Assembly (NCBI GenBank): GCA_019114585.1
Contig: DXFE01000018.1
Coordinates: 1-64,000 of the forward strand
Reading direction: 5' to 3'
Length of the DNA stretch: 64,000 nucleotides
Source of the DNA: Gemmiger_A avium
GTDB lineage: Bacteria > Bacillota > Clostridia > Oscillospirales > Ruminococcaceae
This document shows positions 17,326 to 25,614 of the stretch, one piece after another. Position 1 is the stretch's first letter. Each line of letters starts with the position of its first letter. The position numbers and the translations under genes were made by a program. Under the pieces are notes generated by a model. That model searched no databases, was not told the DNA's origin, and was given only the letters and a program-made list of their open reading frames with translations.

Positions 17326-18404
17326 ACAGTTTCTCCTTTTCGGGTATAGATGCCCAGCACCCGCACGGTGCGGCAGACGGTTTCCAGCCCGGTCAGCAGC
17401 TGCCGGGCGTCGGGGGCGTCGGCGGCGCCCACCAGCTCCACATAGAAATAGTATTCAAAGGGCACGTGGGGCATGGGGCGGCTTTTGATGCACTCCATGT
17501 TGAAACCCGCGGCGGCGATCGCCTGGATGACCCGGGCCAGCGCCCCGGCCTTGTGGTCCACCGTGAACAGCAAACTGAACCGGTTGCCCCGGGCGGGCAG
17601 TTCCTTGCCCACCACGATAAACCGGGTGGTGTTGTCCCCGTCGGTGTTGATATCCCGCATCAGCACCTGCAGGCCGTAGAGCTCGGCCGTTTCGGCACTG
17701 GCGATGGCGGCCAGCGTTTTGTCGCCGCTTTCGGCCACCCGGCGGGCGGCCAGGGCGGTGTTGGCGCAGGGCTCGGCGGCCAGGCCCACGCTGCGGATGA
17801 ACCGCTCGCACTGGCTGAGCGCCTGGGGATGGCTGGTGACCCGGCGCAGGTCCCCCAGCGCGGCCCCCGGCAGCGCCAGCAGGTTCTGGGTCACCGGCAG
17901 GTCGTACATCTCCACGATGTGCAGCCGGTGGGCATAGCACAGATCCAGCACGGCGGACACGTCCCCGGCGTGGCTGTTCTCAAAGGGAAGCACCCCGTAG
18001 GCGGCGCTGCCCTGTTCCACCCGGTCGAACACGTCGGCCCAGGTGGGGCAGGCCATGGCCTTGGCCTGGGGGAACAGCCTTGTCAGGGCGATATGGGCAA
18101 AGGCGCCCTCCACCCCCTGGTAGGCCACCGTGTCCCGGCCCAGGGCGTGGGCCTGGTACTGGCGGGAAACCGCCATGGCGGCCTTCTGGAACTCCGCATA
18201 ATAGGGGCGCAGGGCCGCGTCCTGAATACGGGCGGTGTTCTTTTCGATCACCTGTTCTTCCCGGGCGGCGTCCAGCACCGGGATGTCGTGTTCCTGCTTG
18301 TAGGCGGCCACCCGGGCCACCTGGGCCATCCGCTGTTCAAACAGGGCGGCCATCTGCGCGTCAATCTCGTCGATGGCATGGCGGGCGCGCTCCAGTTCCT
18401 CCAT
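17322..18404 (-). CDS. pheA: Bifunctional chorismate mutase / prephenate dehydratase with ACT domain
   Basis: Turns chorismate into prephenate and then phenylpyruvate, and is the first gene of the operon. 360 residues from the ATG at 18404; GAGGGAGG lies 8 nt upstream, and longer in-frame extensions run through the promoter. Residues 1-85 are an AroQ-class mutase (ARHAIDEIDAQMAALFEQR). About 93-270 is the dehydratase (VAYQGVEGAFAHIAL, GVLPFENSHAG, SHPQALSQCE, NTTRFIVVG with the T-R-F catalytic motif). About 280-360 is an ACT domain with KSRPM, the usual phenylalanine-binding region. Feedback inhibition by Phe is therefore likely. The leader shows no run of Phe codons and no T-box. Confidence 0.94.
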   Translation of the reverse strand: MEELERARHAIDEIDAQMAALFEQRMAQVARVAAYKQEHDIPVLDAAREEQVIEKNTARIQDAALRPYYAEFQKAAMAVSRQYQAHALGRDTVAYQGVEGAFAHIALTRLFPQAKAMACPTWADVFDRVEQGSAAYGVLPFENSHAGDVSAVLDLCYAHRLHIVEMYDLPVTQNLLALPGAALGDLRRVTSHPQALSQCERFIRSVGLAAEPCANTALAARRVAESGDKTLAAIASAETAELYGLQVLMRDINTDGDNTTRFIVVGKELPARGNRFSLLFTVDHKAGALARVIQAIAAAGFNMECIKSRPMPHVPFEYYFYVELVGAADAPDARQLLTGLETVCRTVRVLGIYTRKGETV

Positions 18405-18477
18405 GACAAAACCTCCCTCACACCGCCCCAAAAGGCGGCCCGGCTGCTGCCGTTTTTTCATTCGCTTTAACTGATTA

Positions 18478-18507
18478 AGTATACCATAGTTGGTATCAAA
18501 GGGGCAA
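18478..18507 (-). promoter_or_regulatory. Promoter of the aromatic/glycosyltransferase operon with overlapping palindrome
   Basis: Minus-strand -35 TTGCCC (18502-18507) and -10 TATACT (18478-18483), spacing 18. A perfect inverted repeat ATACCA-TAGT-TGGTAT (18481-18496) covers the -10 and spacer, a classic place for a repressor site. Transcription would start near 18471, giving a leader of about 65 nt before pheA. No other convincing promoter was seen down to the WYL gene. Which protein binds is unknown; the WYL regulator is a guess from context. Confidence 0.55.
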
Positions 18508-18671
18508 CCGGTTTCGGGCCTTCCCGCGGGAATTTTACACCCCGCGGCCCGCCGGGCGCAAACAGGCGCGTGCGGACGAGCCTGAGCGAGCGCGGATGAG
18601 AGCGGCGGAGAATTTGCCCCCCAGCCGGAACAGGGCCGCCCGGGGCCGCCCGCCAGCGCCCGGGGCCGGGT

Positions 18672-18701
18672 TTGCGGGAAACGCCGGGTTTCTGGTATGA
18701 T
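18672..18701 (+). promoter_or_regulatory. Promoter of hflK-hflC
   Basis: -35 TTGCGG (18672-18677), 18 nt spacer, -10 TATGAT (18696-18701). The ribosome site AAAGGAG precedes ATG 18776. The 370 nt divergent region 18405-18775 otherwise holds only the pheA promoter; no gene or RNA is recognised in it. Confidence 0.5.
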
Positions 18702-18775
18702 ACGGACATGACAGCTGCACCGCCGGGGAGAAACCGATCCCGGCGGCACACGAACGAAAAGAAAAGGAGAAAACC

Positions 18776-19768
18776 ATGAACATTTCCTTTGACCGGGAAA
18801 ACGCGCGGACCATGCGTCCCGCACCCGATCCCAACCTGCAGCGCAAGGCGCGCACCGCGGCGGTGGTCGTGGCGGTACTGGTGCTGGCGCTGGTTCTGCT
18901 GAGCCAGGCGTTCTACACCATCAACGAGCAGGAGAACGCGGTGGTGGTGACCTTCGGCAGTCCGGCGGCGGTGACCGAACCGGGCCTGCATCTGAAGGTA
19001 CCCTTTGTGCAGCAGGTGCGCAAGGTGGACATGACCATCAAGAGTTTCCCCATCGGGTACGACATCAACACCAACGAATCCATTCCGGACGAATCCCTGA
19101 TGATCACGGCGGACTACAATTTTGTGAATGTGGATTTCTTTGTGGAGTACCGGGTGACCGATCCGGTCAAGGCGATCTACGCCAGCCGGGAGCCGGTGGA
19201 GATTCTGAAAGCCCTGTGCCAGAGCTACATCCGTGACACCATCGGCATGTATCCGGTGGACGACGTGATCACCACCGGCAAGAGCCAGATTCAGGCAGAG
19301 ATCAAGGACAAGATCAGTGCCCGGCTGGATCAGGAGGATCTGGGCGTACAGCTGGTGAACATCACCATCCAGGACGCGGAGCCGCCCACGGCGGAGGTGC
19401 TGGACGCCTTCAAGGCGGTGGAGACCGCCAAGCAGGGCAAGGAGACGGCGGTGAACAACGCCAACAAGTACCGGTCGGAGCAGATGCCCGCCGCCGAGGC
19501 GCAGGCTGACCGGATCCTGCAGCAGGCGACCGCCGACAAGGAGGCCCGCATCAACGAGGCCACCGGTCAGGTGGCCCGGTTCAACGCCATGTACGCGGAG
19601 TATGTGAACAATCCTCTGGTGACCCGCCAGCGAATGTTCTACGAGGCGATGGAGGAGATCCTGCCCGAACTGCGGGTGATCATTCAGGACGGCAGCGGCA
19701 GTACCCTGAACCTGATGGATCTGACCGGCAACACCGTGACCGCGAACAGCGGGGAAGGAGAGCAGTAA
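18776..19768 (+). CDS. hflK: HflK-like SPFH/Band 7 membrane protein
   Basis: A 330-residue type II-like membrane protein with a basic cytoplasmic N-terminus, one helix at about 27-45 (AAVVVAVLVLALVLLSQAF), then the SPFH domain beginning YTINEQENAVVVTFGSP and VTEPGLHLKVPF. A long coiled-coil region follows (AVETAKQGKETAVNNANKYR, EAQADRILQQATADKEARI). Family members form rings with HflC around the FtsH protease and limit its action on membrane proteins. The partner starts one base after this stop. It is shorter than E. coli HflK and lacks its Gly/Pro-rich N-terminus. FtsH is not in the window, so the partner protease is inferred. Confidence 0.85.
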   Translation: MNISFDRENARTMRPAPDPNLQRKARTAAVVVAVLVLALVLLSQAFYTINEQENAVVVTFGSPAAVTEPGLHLKVPFVQQVRKVDMTIKSFPIGYDINTNESIPDESLMITADYNFVNVDFFVEYRVTDPVKAIYASREPVEILKALCQSYIRDTIGMYPVDDVITTGKSQIQAEIKDKISARLDQEDLGVQLVNITIQDAEPPTAEVLDAFKAVETAKQGKETAVNNANKYRSEQMPAAEAQADRILQQATADKEARINEATGQVARFNAMYAEYVNNPLVTRQRMFYEAMEEILPELRVIIQDGSGSTLNLMDLTGNTVTANSGEGEQ

Positions 19769-19769
19769 C

Positions 19770-20642
19770 ATGAAGGCGACCAAGAAAATCGTGATTGGTC
19801 TGGTCGTTGTGCTGGTGCTGATCCTGGCGGGCAGCGCCATGGTGGTGACCCAGCAGAACGAATACAGCGTGATCCGGCAGTTCGGCCGGGTGGTGAGCAT
19901 CCGCACCGAGCCGGGTGTGAGTTTCAAGCTGCCGCTGGTACAGACGGTGAGCACCCTGCCCAAAACCACCCTGCTGTATGACCTGCCCATCTCGGACGTC
20001 ATCACCCAGGACAAAAAGACCATGGTGACCGACAGCTTTGTGCTGTGGCGGATCAGCGATCCCCAGAAGTTCATCCAGAGCCTGAACGGCCAGATGTCGG
20101 TGGCGGAAAGCCGTATCAGCACCAACGTGTACAACGCGGTGAAGAACGTGATCAGCAGCTTGTCTCAGACCGAGGTGATCAGCGGCCGGGACGGCGAGCT
20201 GGCCAGCGCCATCAAGACCAACATCGGCACCACGATGGATCAGTACGGCATTGAGCTGATCGCGGTGGAGACCAAGCATCTGGACCTGCCCAGCGACAAC
20301 AAGGAGGCGGTGTACCAGCGGATGATCAGCGAGCGGAACAACATCGCGGCCAGCTACACCGCCGAGGGCGAGAGCGAGGCCACCAAGATCCGCAGCGAGA
20401 CCGACCGGGAAACCGAGATCCTGATCAGCCAGGCCGAGGCCCAGGCGGAAGTGCTGCGGGGCGAGGGCGAAGCCGAGTATATGCGGATTCTGGCGGCTGC
20501 CTATTCCGACCCGTCCCGCGCCGAGTTCTACAGTTTTGTGCGCGCCCTGGACGCCGCCAAGGCCAGCCTGACCGGCGAGAACAAAACCCTCATCCTGTCG
20601 CCCGACTCGCCGCTGGTGCAGGTGTTCTATAACCAGCAGTAA
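19770..20642 (+). CDS. hflC: HflC-like SPFH/Band 7 membrane protein
   Basis: 290 residues with one N-terminal helix (about 7-26, VIGLVVVLVLILAGSAMVV) followed by QQNEYSVIRQFGRVVSI and PGVSFKLPLVQTVSTLP, the start of the SPFH domain. The coiled coil includes SEATKIRSETDRETEILISQ and AEAQAEVLRGEGEAEY, very like HflC, where the E-G-E-A-E block is diagnostic. It ends in VRALDAAKASL and a polar tail. It forms an operon with hflK (1 nt gap). The proteins probably form a hetero-oligomeric ring in the cytoplasmic membrane. The family call is firmer than the HflC name. Confidence 0.85.
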   Translation: MKATKKIVIGLVVVLVLILAGSAMVVTQQNEYSVIRQFGRVVSIRTEPGVSFKLPLVQTVSTLPKTTLLYDLPISDVITQDKKTMVTDSFVLWRISDPQKFIQSLNGQMSVAESRISTNVYNAVKNVISSLSQTEVISGRDGELASAIKTNIGTTMDQYGIELIAVETKHLDLPSDNKEAVYQRMISERNNIAASYTAEGESEATKIRSETDRETEILISQAEAQAEVLRGEGEAEYMRILAAAYSDPSRAEFYSFVRALDAAKASLTGENKTLILSPDSPLVQVFYNQQ

Positions 20643-20659
20643 GGGCTGATAAGGCCGAT

Positions 20660-20850
20660 CTGGGGGACCAGTCCCCCAGCCCCCCATCTGACGGGCCAAT
20701 ATACATTGGCCCTTGGGATAGTTCACAAGACAAGGCCCGCGCGAGCCTGTATGACTTGCGCAGGCCTTGTTTTTTCATAATCCCGAGGGCCGGAGGATTC
20801 CGGCCCTCTTTTTCCAGGGGGTATGGGGGGAATCGTTGATTCCCCCCATA
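20660..20850. repeat. Mirror-image double composite repeat B'A'-C-AB
   Basis: Reading left to right: B' CTGGGGGACC/AGTCCCCCAG (20660-20679), A' GGGCCAAT/ATTGGCCC (20693-20712), C CAAGGCC/GGCCTTG with inner pairs and a T-run (20731-20775), A GAGGGCCGGA/TCCGGCCCTC (20785-20808), B TATGGGGGGAATC/GATTCCCCCCATA (20822-20850). The A and B arms occur in opposite orientation on each side of a central terminator-like hairpin. It fills the 287 nt gap between hflC and the ABC gene, and C with its T-run probably terminates hflC transcription. Confidence 0.8.
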
Positions 20851-20869
20851 TCAGCTCTCCGCGCCGGCC

Positions 20870-20899
20870 TTGCGCGGCTGCGGCGGGGTATGGTATGGT
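20870..20899 (+). promoter_or_regulatory. Promoter of the ABC exporter gene at 20930
   Basis: -35 TTGCGC (20870-20875), 18 nt, -10 TATGGT (20894-20899), 30 nt before the ATG at 20930. It lies immediately right of the repeat element, so the gene is probably transcribed independently of hflKC. Confidence 0.4.
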
Positions 20900-20929
20900 A
20901 ATTTTATTCGCAGGAGAGGAGAGACAGCT

Positions 20930-22642
20930 ATGAGAGACACCCCAGAAGCCGCCGCGCTGCGCCGGCAGTTCCGGGCAGGCAACGAGGCAAACTATCTGCT
21001 GTCGCTGGCCGGCAAGGCTTTGATGGTGGTCATGACCATCAGCTCCAGCCTGATCTTCACCTTTGTGGTGGAGGCGCTGGAATGCCAGAGCGTGCAGAAA
21101 TTCCTGTACGGCGTGGGCATGGTGGCGGTCTGCGTCCTGGCCAACATGGCCTGCGGGCTGTTCCGGCGCCGGTACCAGAACGCCTATCTGCGCCGGGCGC
21201 TGACCCAGTTCAAGAACTACGTGTTCGCCAAGATCCTGGCGCAGCCGGTCTCCCGCTATGCCAGCGGAGACACGGCAAAATTCATCTCCGCCTTTTCCAA
21301 CGACCTGAACGCCATCGAACAGAACTACCTGATCGGGGAACTGAACCTGTTCGCGGAGATTTTAAGCTACCTGGCAACCGCCCTGGTTCTGCTGGTGCTG
21401 AATCTGCCGCTGGGTCTTGTGCTGATCGTTTCATCCCTGCTGGCCATTCTGGTCTCCTATCGTTTCGGCGGCCGGGTAGTGCGCAACGAGACCGAATCCA
21501 TGGCCAAGGCCTCCGATTTCGTGGCCCAGACCCAGGATCTTCTCAACGGCTTTCCCGTTATTAAGAGTTTCCGGGCGGAACAGCAGATCATGACGGTGTT
21601 CAGCCGGAAAAACGTGGAACTGGAATCCACCAAACAGCAGCGCCGCGCCTCCAACGACACGGTATCCATCGTGGGCAACATCTCGGCCATCCTGGTAACG
21701 ACGGTATTCCTCTCGGTAGGGTTCCTGATGGCCTTCAACGGCCTGATCAGCGTGGGACGGATCATCGGCTTTTACGAGCTCAGCGGCAACATGCTCAGCC
21801 CCATCCGCAGCCTGGGTGTTCTGGCGGCAAACCGCCGGGCGGCCGGCGCCCTGATCGAGCGCATCGGCCGGGAAATCACCGACGCCCCCGCCCCGGCGGC
21901 CCGCTTGCAGAACGTGCCCACCCCGCCCCGCACCATCACCCTGCGGGATCTCTCCTTCGGATACGGGCAGGAACATCCGGTGCTGCGCGGCATCAGCCAC
22001 ACCTTTGAAGCCGGCAAGCGATACGCCCTGGTGGGCGGCAGCGGCAGCGGCAAATCCACCCTTCTCAAGCTGCTGATGGGCTTTCTGCCCGGCTATTCCG
22101 GTCAGGTGCTCTACGACGGCGCCGAACTGCGCCGCCTGGATCTGGATCAGCTGACCGAACATTTGTCCGTCACCCAGCAGGAGGTGTTCTGCTTCAACAG
22201 CACCCTGGAAAATAACATCACCCTGTTCCGGCCATTTCCCCCGGCGGAACTGGAACGGGCCATCCGGCAGGCCGGGCTGGCCGGGCTGTGCCAGGCCAAG
22301 GGCCGGGATTTCCTGTGCGGCGAGGGCGGCTGCAACCTGTCCGGCGGGGAACGGCAGCGGGTATCCATCGCCCGGTGCCTGATCCGGAACGCCCCCATCA
22401 TTCTGGCCGATGAGGCCGAGGCCGCCCTGGACAACAAGACTGCGGCCGCCGTTCTGCAGACCATCCTGGGGCTGGATTCGGCGCTGCGGATCGTGGTGAC
22501 CCACCGGCTGGACACCGCCATCCTGCGGCAGTACGACGAGATTCTGGTGCTGCACCACGGCGCCATTGAGGAATCCGGCACCTTTGAGCAGCTGCTGGAA
22601 AAGAAGGGGTATTTCTATTCCCTGTATCAGGTTTCCCAGTAG
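20930..22642 (+). CDS. ABC transporter, fused permease and ATPase half
   Basis: A 570-residue exporter half from the ATG at 20930, preceded by AGGAGAGGAG; an earlier in-frame start lies upstream of the -10 box. Residues 1-about 310 are a type IV exporter membrane domain with six predicted helices. The ATPase has Walker A GGSGSGKST, Q-loop VTQQEVFCFNS, signature NLSGGERQRVSIAR and Walker B ILADEAEAALD, with the catalytic Glu kept, and switch His in VVTHRLD. There is no C39 peptidase domain. The radical SAM gene begins 71 nt downstream, so export of a modified peptide is conceivable, but no precursor gene was found. It is likely a homodimer, as no partner half adjoins. Confidence 0.85.
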   Translation: MRDTPEAAALRRQFRAGNEANYLLSLAGKALMVVMTISSSLIFTFVVEALECQSVQKFLYGVGMVAVCVLANMACGLFRRRYQNAYLRRALTQFKNYVFAKILAQPVSRYASGDTAKFISAFSNDLNAIEQNYLIGELNLFAEILSYLATALVLLVLNLPLGLVLIVSSLLAILVSYRFGGRVVRNETESMAKASDFVAQTQDLLNGFPVIKSFRAEQQIMTVFSRKNVELESTKQQRRASNDTVSIVGNISAILVTTVFLSVGFLMAFNGLISVGRIIGFYELSGNMLSPIRSLGVLAANRRAAGALIERIGREITDAPAPAARLQNVPTPPRTITLRDLSFGYGQEHPVLRGISHTFEAGKRYALVGGSGSGKSTLLKLLMGFLPGYSGQVLYDGAELRRLDLDQLTEHLSVTQQEVFCFNSTLENNITLFRPFPPAELERAIRQAGLAGLCQAKGRDFLCGEGGCNLSGGERQRVSIARCLIRNAPIILADEAEAALDNKTAAAVLQTILGLDSALRIVVTHRLDTAILRQYDEILVLHHGAIEESGTFEQLLEKKGYFYSLYQVSQ

Positions 22643-22647
22643 CGCGC

Positions 22648-22676
22648 TTTTCATTTTTCCCGCCGCGTGGTATGAT
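22648..22676 (+). promoter_or_regulatory. Possible promoter of the radical SAM gene
   Basis: -35 TTTTCA (22648-22653), 17 nt, -10 TATGAT (22671-22676), beginning right after the ABC stop codon. The -35 is weak, so read-through from the ABC gene is an alternative. Confidence 0.35.
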
Positions 22677-22713
22677 GAAACAAACTGACGAATCTTGCCG
22701 GGAGGAACCTGCC

Positions 22714-23838
22714 ATGCCGCCGATCCATGTAATGATCAAACCCGCGGGCGGGCTGTGCAACATGCGCTGCCGCTACTGCTTCTATGCCGATGAGATGGAC
22801 AACCGGCAGCTGCAAAGCTGCGGGTCCATCATGGAACCGGCGGTGCTGGAGGCGGTGATCCGCCGCACCCTGGCCCATGCGGAGGGGCAGGCCACCATCG
22901 CGTTCCAGGGCGGGGAACCCACCCTGGCGGGGCTGGACTTTTTCCGGCTGGTGGTGGAACTGGAGAAAAAGCACAACACCCGCCACATCCAGATCGACAA
23001 CGCCCTGCAGACCAACGGCTATGTGATCGACGAGGAATGGGCGAAATTCCTGGCCGAGAATCATTTCCTGGTGGGCCTTTCGCTGGATGGGCCCAAGGAC
23101 CTGCATGACCTGAACCGGCTGGACGCGGCGGGCAAGGGCACCTATTCCAAGGTGATGCACGCGGTGCAGCTGCTGAAAAACCATCATGTAGAGTTCAACA
23201 CCCTGACGGTGGTCACCCGGCCGGCCAGCCGCAGTTTCCGCAAGATTTACGGATTCTTTGACCGGAACGACCTGCCCTGGCAGCAGTACATCCCCTGCCT
23301 GGACCCGCTGGGCCAGGAGCGGGGCGGGGAGGCCTACAGCCTGCGCCCCGAGGATTTCACCCGTTACCTGAAAGACTCCTTTGACTGCTGGTACCGGGAC
23401 GTATCCACCGGGAAATTCCGCTACCACCGGTACTTCACCAACCTGGTGGCCATGCTGCGGGGCCAGCCCCCCGAGGCCTGCGGCATGATGGGGGTATGCG
23501 GCATGCAGTACGTGGTGGAGGCGGACGGCTCGGTCTATCCCTGCGACTTCTACTGCCTGGATCAGTGGAAGCTGGGCAACTTCCTCACCGATGATTTTGA
23601 CGCGCTGGACGCCAAGCGGGAGGAACTGGGCTTTATCCGCCTGTCCGCCCAGCATCATCCGGACTGCCTGGAATGCCCCTGGCGCTACCTGTGCCGGGGC
23701 GGCTGCCGCCGCGACCGGGAAGAGATCCCCGGCCAGGACGCGCCCGGCAAGAACTACTACTGCGAAAGCTACAAGGAATTTTTCGCCTATGCGGCCCCCC
23801 GCCTGGAGCATCTGGCCCGGGGTGGGTACCGCTGTTGA
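22714..23838 (+). CDS. Radical SAM/SPASM enzyme, anaerobic sulfatase-maturase type
   Basis: 374 residues from the ATG at 22714 (GGGAGGA site). The start MPPIHVMIKPAGGLCNMRC and CxxxCxxC at Cys15, Cys19 and Cys22 (CNMRCRYCFYADE) are the hallmark of the anSME family. FQGGEPTLAGL follows as the SAM-binding GGE motif. The C-terminal SPASM domain has C-x14-C (CGMQYVVEADGSVYPC), C-x2-C-x5-C-x3-C (CLECPWRYLCRGGC) and a final Cys in YYCESY, enough for two auxiliary 4Fe-4S clusters. Classic members oxidise Cys or Ser in sulfatases to formylglycine; others modify peptides. No sulfatase or peptide precursor is visible in the window, so the substrate is open. Confidence 0.88.
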   Translation: MPPIHVMIKPAGGLCNMRCRYCFYADEMDNRQLQSCGSIMEPAVLEAVIRRTLAHAEGQATIAFQGGEPTLAGLDFFRLVVELEKKHNTRHIQIDNALQTNGYVIDEEWAKFLAENHFLVGLSLDGPKDLHDLNRLDAAGKGTYSKVMHAVQLLKNHHVEFNTLTVVTRPASRSFRKIYGFFDRNDLPWQQYIPCLDPLGQERGGEAYSLRPEDFTRYLKDSFDCWYRDVSTGKFRYHRYFTNLVAMLRGQPPEACGMMGVCGMQYVVEADGSVYPCDFYCLDQWKLGNFLTDDFDALDAKREELGFIRLSAQHHPDCLECPWRYLCRGGCRRDREEIPGQDAPGKNYYCESYKEFFAYAAPRLEHLARGGYRC

Positions 23839-23856
23839 AACGATAAAAAGCAAAAG

Positions 23857-23901
23857 CTGCCCCCGGCTCGTCCAAAGCGGACAGGCCGAGGGCAGTTTTT
23901 T
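23857..23901. terminator. Intrinsic terminator between convergent genes
   Basis: Stem CTGCCC-CGGC / GCCG-GGGCAG (23857-23895) with an inner TCC/GGA pairing, followed by TTTTTT on the plus strand and preceded by A-runs, so it could serve the radical SAM gene and, more weakly, the opposing gene. Confidence 0.7.
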
Positions 23902-23904
23902 CAT

Positions 23905-25614
23905 TCAGGGAGCGGTAAACAAGAACCCCTTTTCGGTCTCAGTATATGTATACCCCAATGGTTCCAGCATTCCTCGCAGGGCCTCAACCGCAAATGCGTC
24001 CGACTTGAAGCAATAGGCTGCCGCGGGGAATTTATCCGGATTCAGCTGATAATATGCCTGCAGCTTGGCAAAACTGACCGGGCCAGTACCGCCAAGCCAG
24101 GCAGAAAAGCTGCCCATGGGCAATTCACTGCACAGATAAGGGAATGTATGGTTCGTATAACAAAGCACCGGTCCCTGTCCCTGCTGCCACAAGGATTCCA
24201 CGTCCGCATACATACCCTCGTAGTCTCCCCAGGCAGTAGCACTGACCCACAGCCCCTTTTCCGGTCCGTTCTGGATCTGACTGGTCATTCCATCCATACC
24301 CGCATATTCCCAGAACAGAGTCTCATACCGGGTTCGGCCTTCCACCAGCAGAAATACGGCCAGCATACCGCAGGCTATCAGCCGCAGCAGACGGGCTGGC
24401 CTGCAGGCCGGAAGACTGCACCAGCCGGCCAGCCAATTTCCCACCATGGCACAACTGGCCACAGCGGATGCCGTCATTGCCATGGAGATCACAAAAAAGC
24501 CCTGGTTCGAACTCCAACTGACGCAGAAGCTGTACAACACGCCGCCCAGCCATGGGAAAAGGAACAGCTTCCCATTCTGCGCCGGGGCAAGCAAAAACGC
24601 AAACAGCCCCAGATAGGCCACCGGAAACATCAGATAATTGAGCACTGGCGTTCCCTGCAAAAAGGGCAAGCCAAACCAAGCGGCAAGCAGCAAGGCCATT
24701 GTTCCGTACAGATACCGACGCCAGCCGGGCCGCCGGTCCAGCAGGATTACCGCCGCAAGCACCGCACCAATCCCCAGAGCCAGCGGCGTCCGGGCGTTGC
24801 TATGCCAGATCCAGTATAAATACCGCAGTACCGCTTCCGCAAATCCCACGGAGGGGTGCTCCGGATCATCCAGAATCTGTGGCAGGGCCGTCAGCAATTC
24901 AGACAGGGTAGCCCGCGAAAACACAAACGCCAAGAAAACAACTGCCAAAGCTGCGCATCCGGCGGTAACCCAAGCCAGCATCGGCAAGGAAGTCCGGCCA
25001 TCCGGCAGTTTCTGAGGAAACCGGGCGGCCAAAATCCATACCACCAGGCAACCCACCGCGAACAGCAGATATCCCCCTGCCAAATACGGGCAGCAAAGCA
25101 CTGCAGCCGCCCACAAAAGCCCGGCAATAAACCAGACCGTCCGTCGATTGGTGCTGTTGGTAGCCAGCAGCACGGCCGACAGAGTCACGCAGGCCACTCC
25201 CATGGAATTGTAGGACAACGCCATGATTCCATAGGGAGCAAACAGCAGGTACAGCAGCGCGGCGCCCAGGCCCCAGCCGCCCTGCCGCCGCAGCCGGTAC
25301 CAGATCAGCAGCGCCCCGCCTGTATGCAGCACGGCATACAGATACCGAAACCAGAGCACGATACCAGCCGTATCGGGGTGGATCCATCGATAAAGCAGCA
25401 TAAAGGGATACAGTAAAAAGCCCCCCATCTGGGACAGATGCCACTCATGAACAAATAACCCGTCCCCCTGCGTCAGCCGATAGGGAATCGTAAGATAAAA
25501 GGTCTCGTCGATATTGGCAAAGCCAAAGCGGCATTTCCAGAACACCAGTGCCGCACCGGCCAGAAATATCATCGCGAACAATACGCCTTTTACCCGTTGC
25601 GCCGTCTTGTTCAT
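23905..25614 (-). CDS. Polytopic membrane protein, GT-C glycosyltransferase-like
   Basis: 569 residues from the ATG at 25614, which overlaps the stop of the acyltransferase gene (ATGA at 25611-25614) and has GGCAGGAGGAAACGG upstream. About 11-13 hydrophobic segments are seen. After the first helix comes FANIDETFYLTIPYRLTQGDG: an acidic pair in the first outer loop followed by a dwelling segment, as in ArnT/PMT-like GT-C enzymes that use polyprenyl-phosphate sugars. The last 120 residues form a soluble outer domain. Function in cell-surface glycan is inferred from that motif and from the coupled acyltransferase. GC content is lower than in the flanks, suggesting transfer. An O-antigen-ligase-type or undefined role is possible. 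Confidence 0.65.
   Translation of the reverse strand: MNKTAQRVKGVLFAMIFLAGAALVFWKCRFGFANIDETFYLTIPYRLTQGDGLFVHEWHLSQMGGFLLYPFMLLYRWIHPDTAGIVLWFRYLYAVLHTGGALLIWYRLRRQGGWGLGAALLYLLFAPYGIMALSYNSMGVACVTLSAVLLATNSTNRRTVWFIAGLLWAAAVLCCPYLAGGYLLFAVGCLVVWILAARFPQKLPDGRTSLPMLAWVTAGCAALAVVFLAFVFSRATLSELLTALPQILDDPEHPSVGFAEAVLRYLYWIWHSNARTPLALGIGAVLAAVILLDRRPGWRRYLYGTMALLLAAWFGLPFLQGTPVLNYLMFPVAYLGLFAFLLAPAQNGKLFLFPWLGGVLYSFCVSWSSNQGFFVISMAMTASAVASCAMVGNWLAGWCSLPACRPARLLRLIACGMLAVFLLVEGRTRYETLFWEYAGMDGMTSQIQNGPEKGLWVSATAWGDYEGMYADVESLWQQGQGPVLCYTNHTFPYLCSELPMGSFSAWLGGTGPVSFAKLQAYYQLNPDKFPAAAYCFKSDAFAVEALRGMLEPLGYTYTETEKGFLFTAP

Noticed and set aside
18405..18478. T-box or peptide attenuator before pheA
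   Set aside because: The leader is about 65 nt, has no T-box sequence, no terminator and no run of Phe or Tyr codons in its short in-frame reading.
17322..18824. A 500-residue form of PheA
   Set aside because: The extra 140 residues cross the operon promoter and read as Arg/Pro-rich noise; GAGGGAGG precedes the ATG at 18404.
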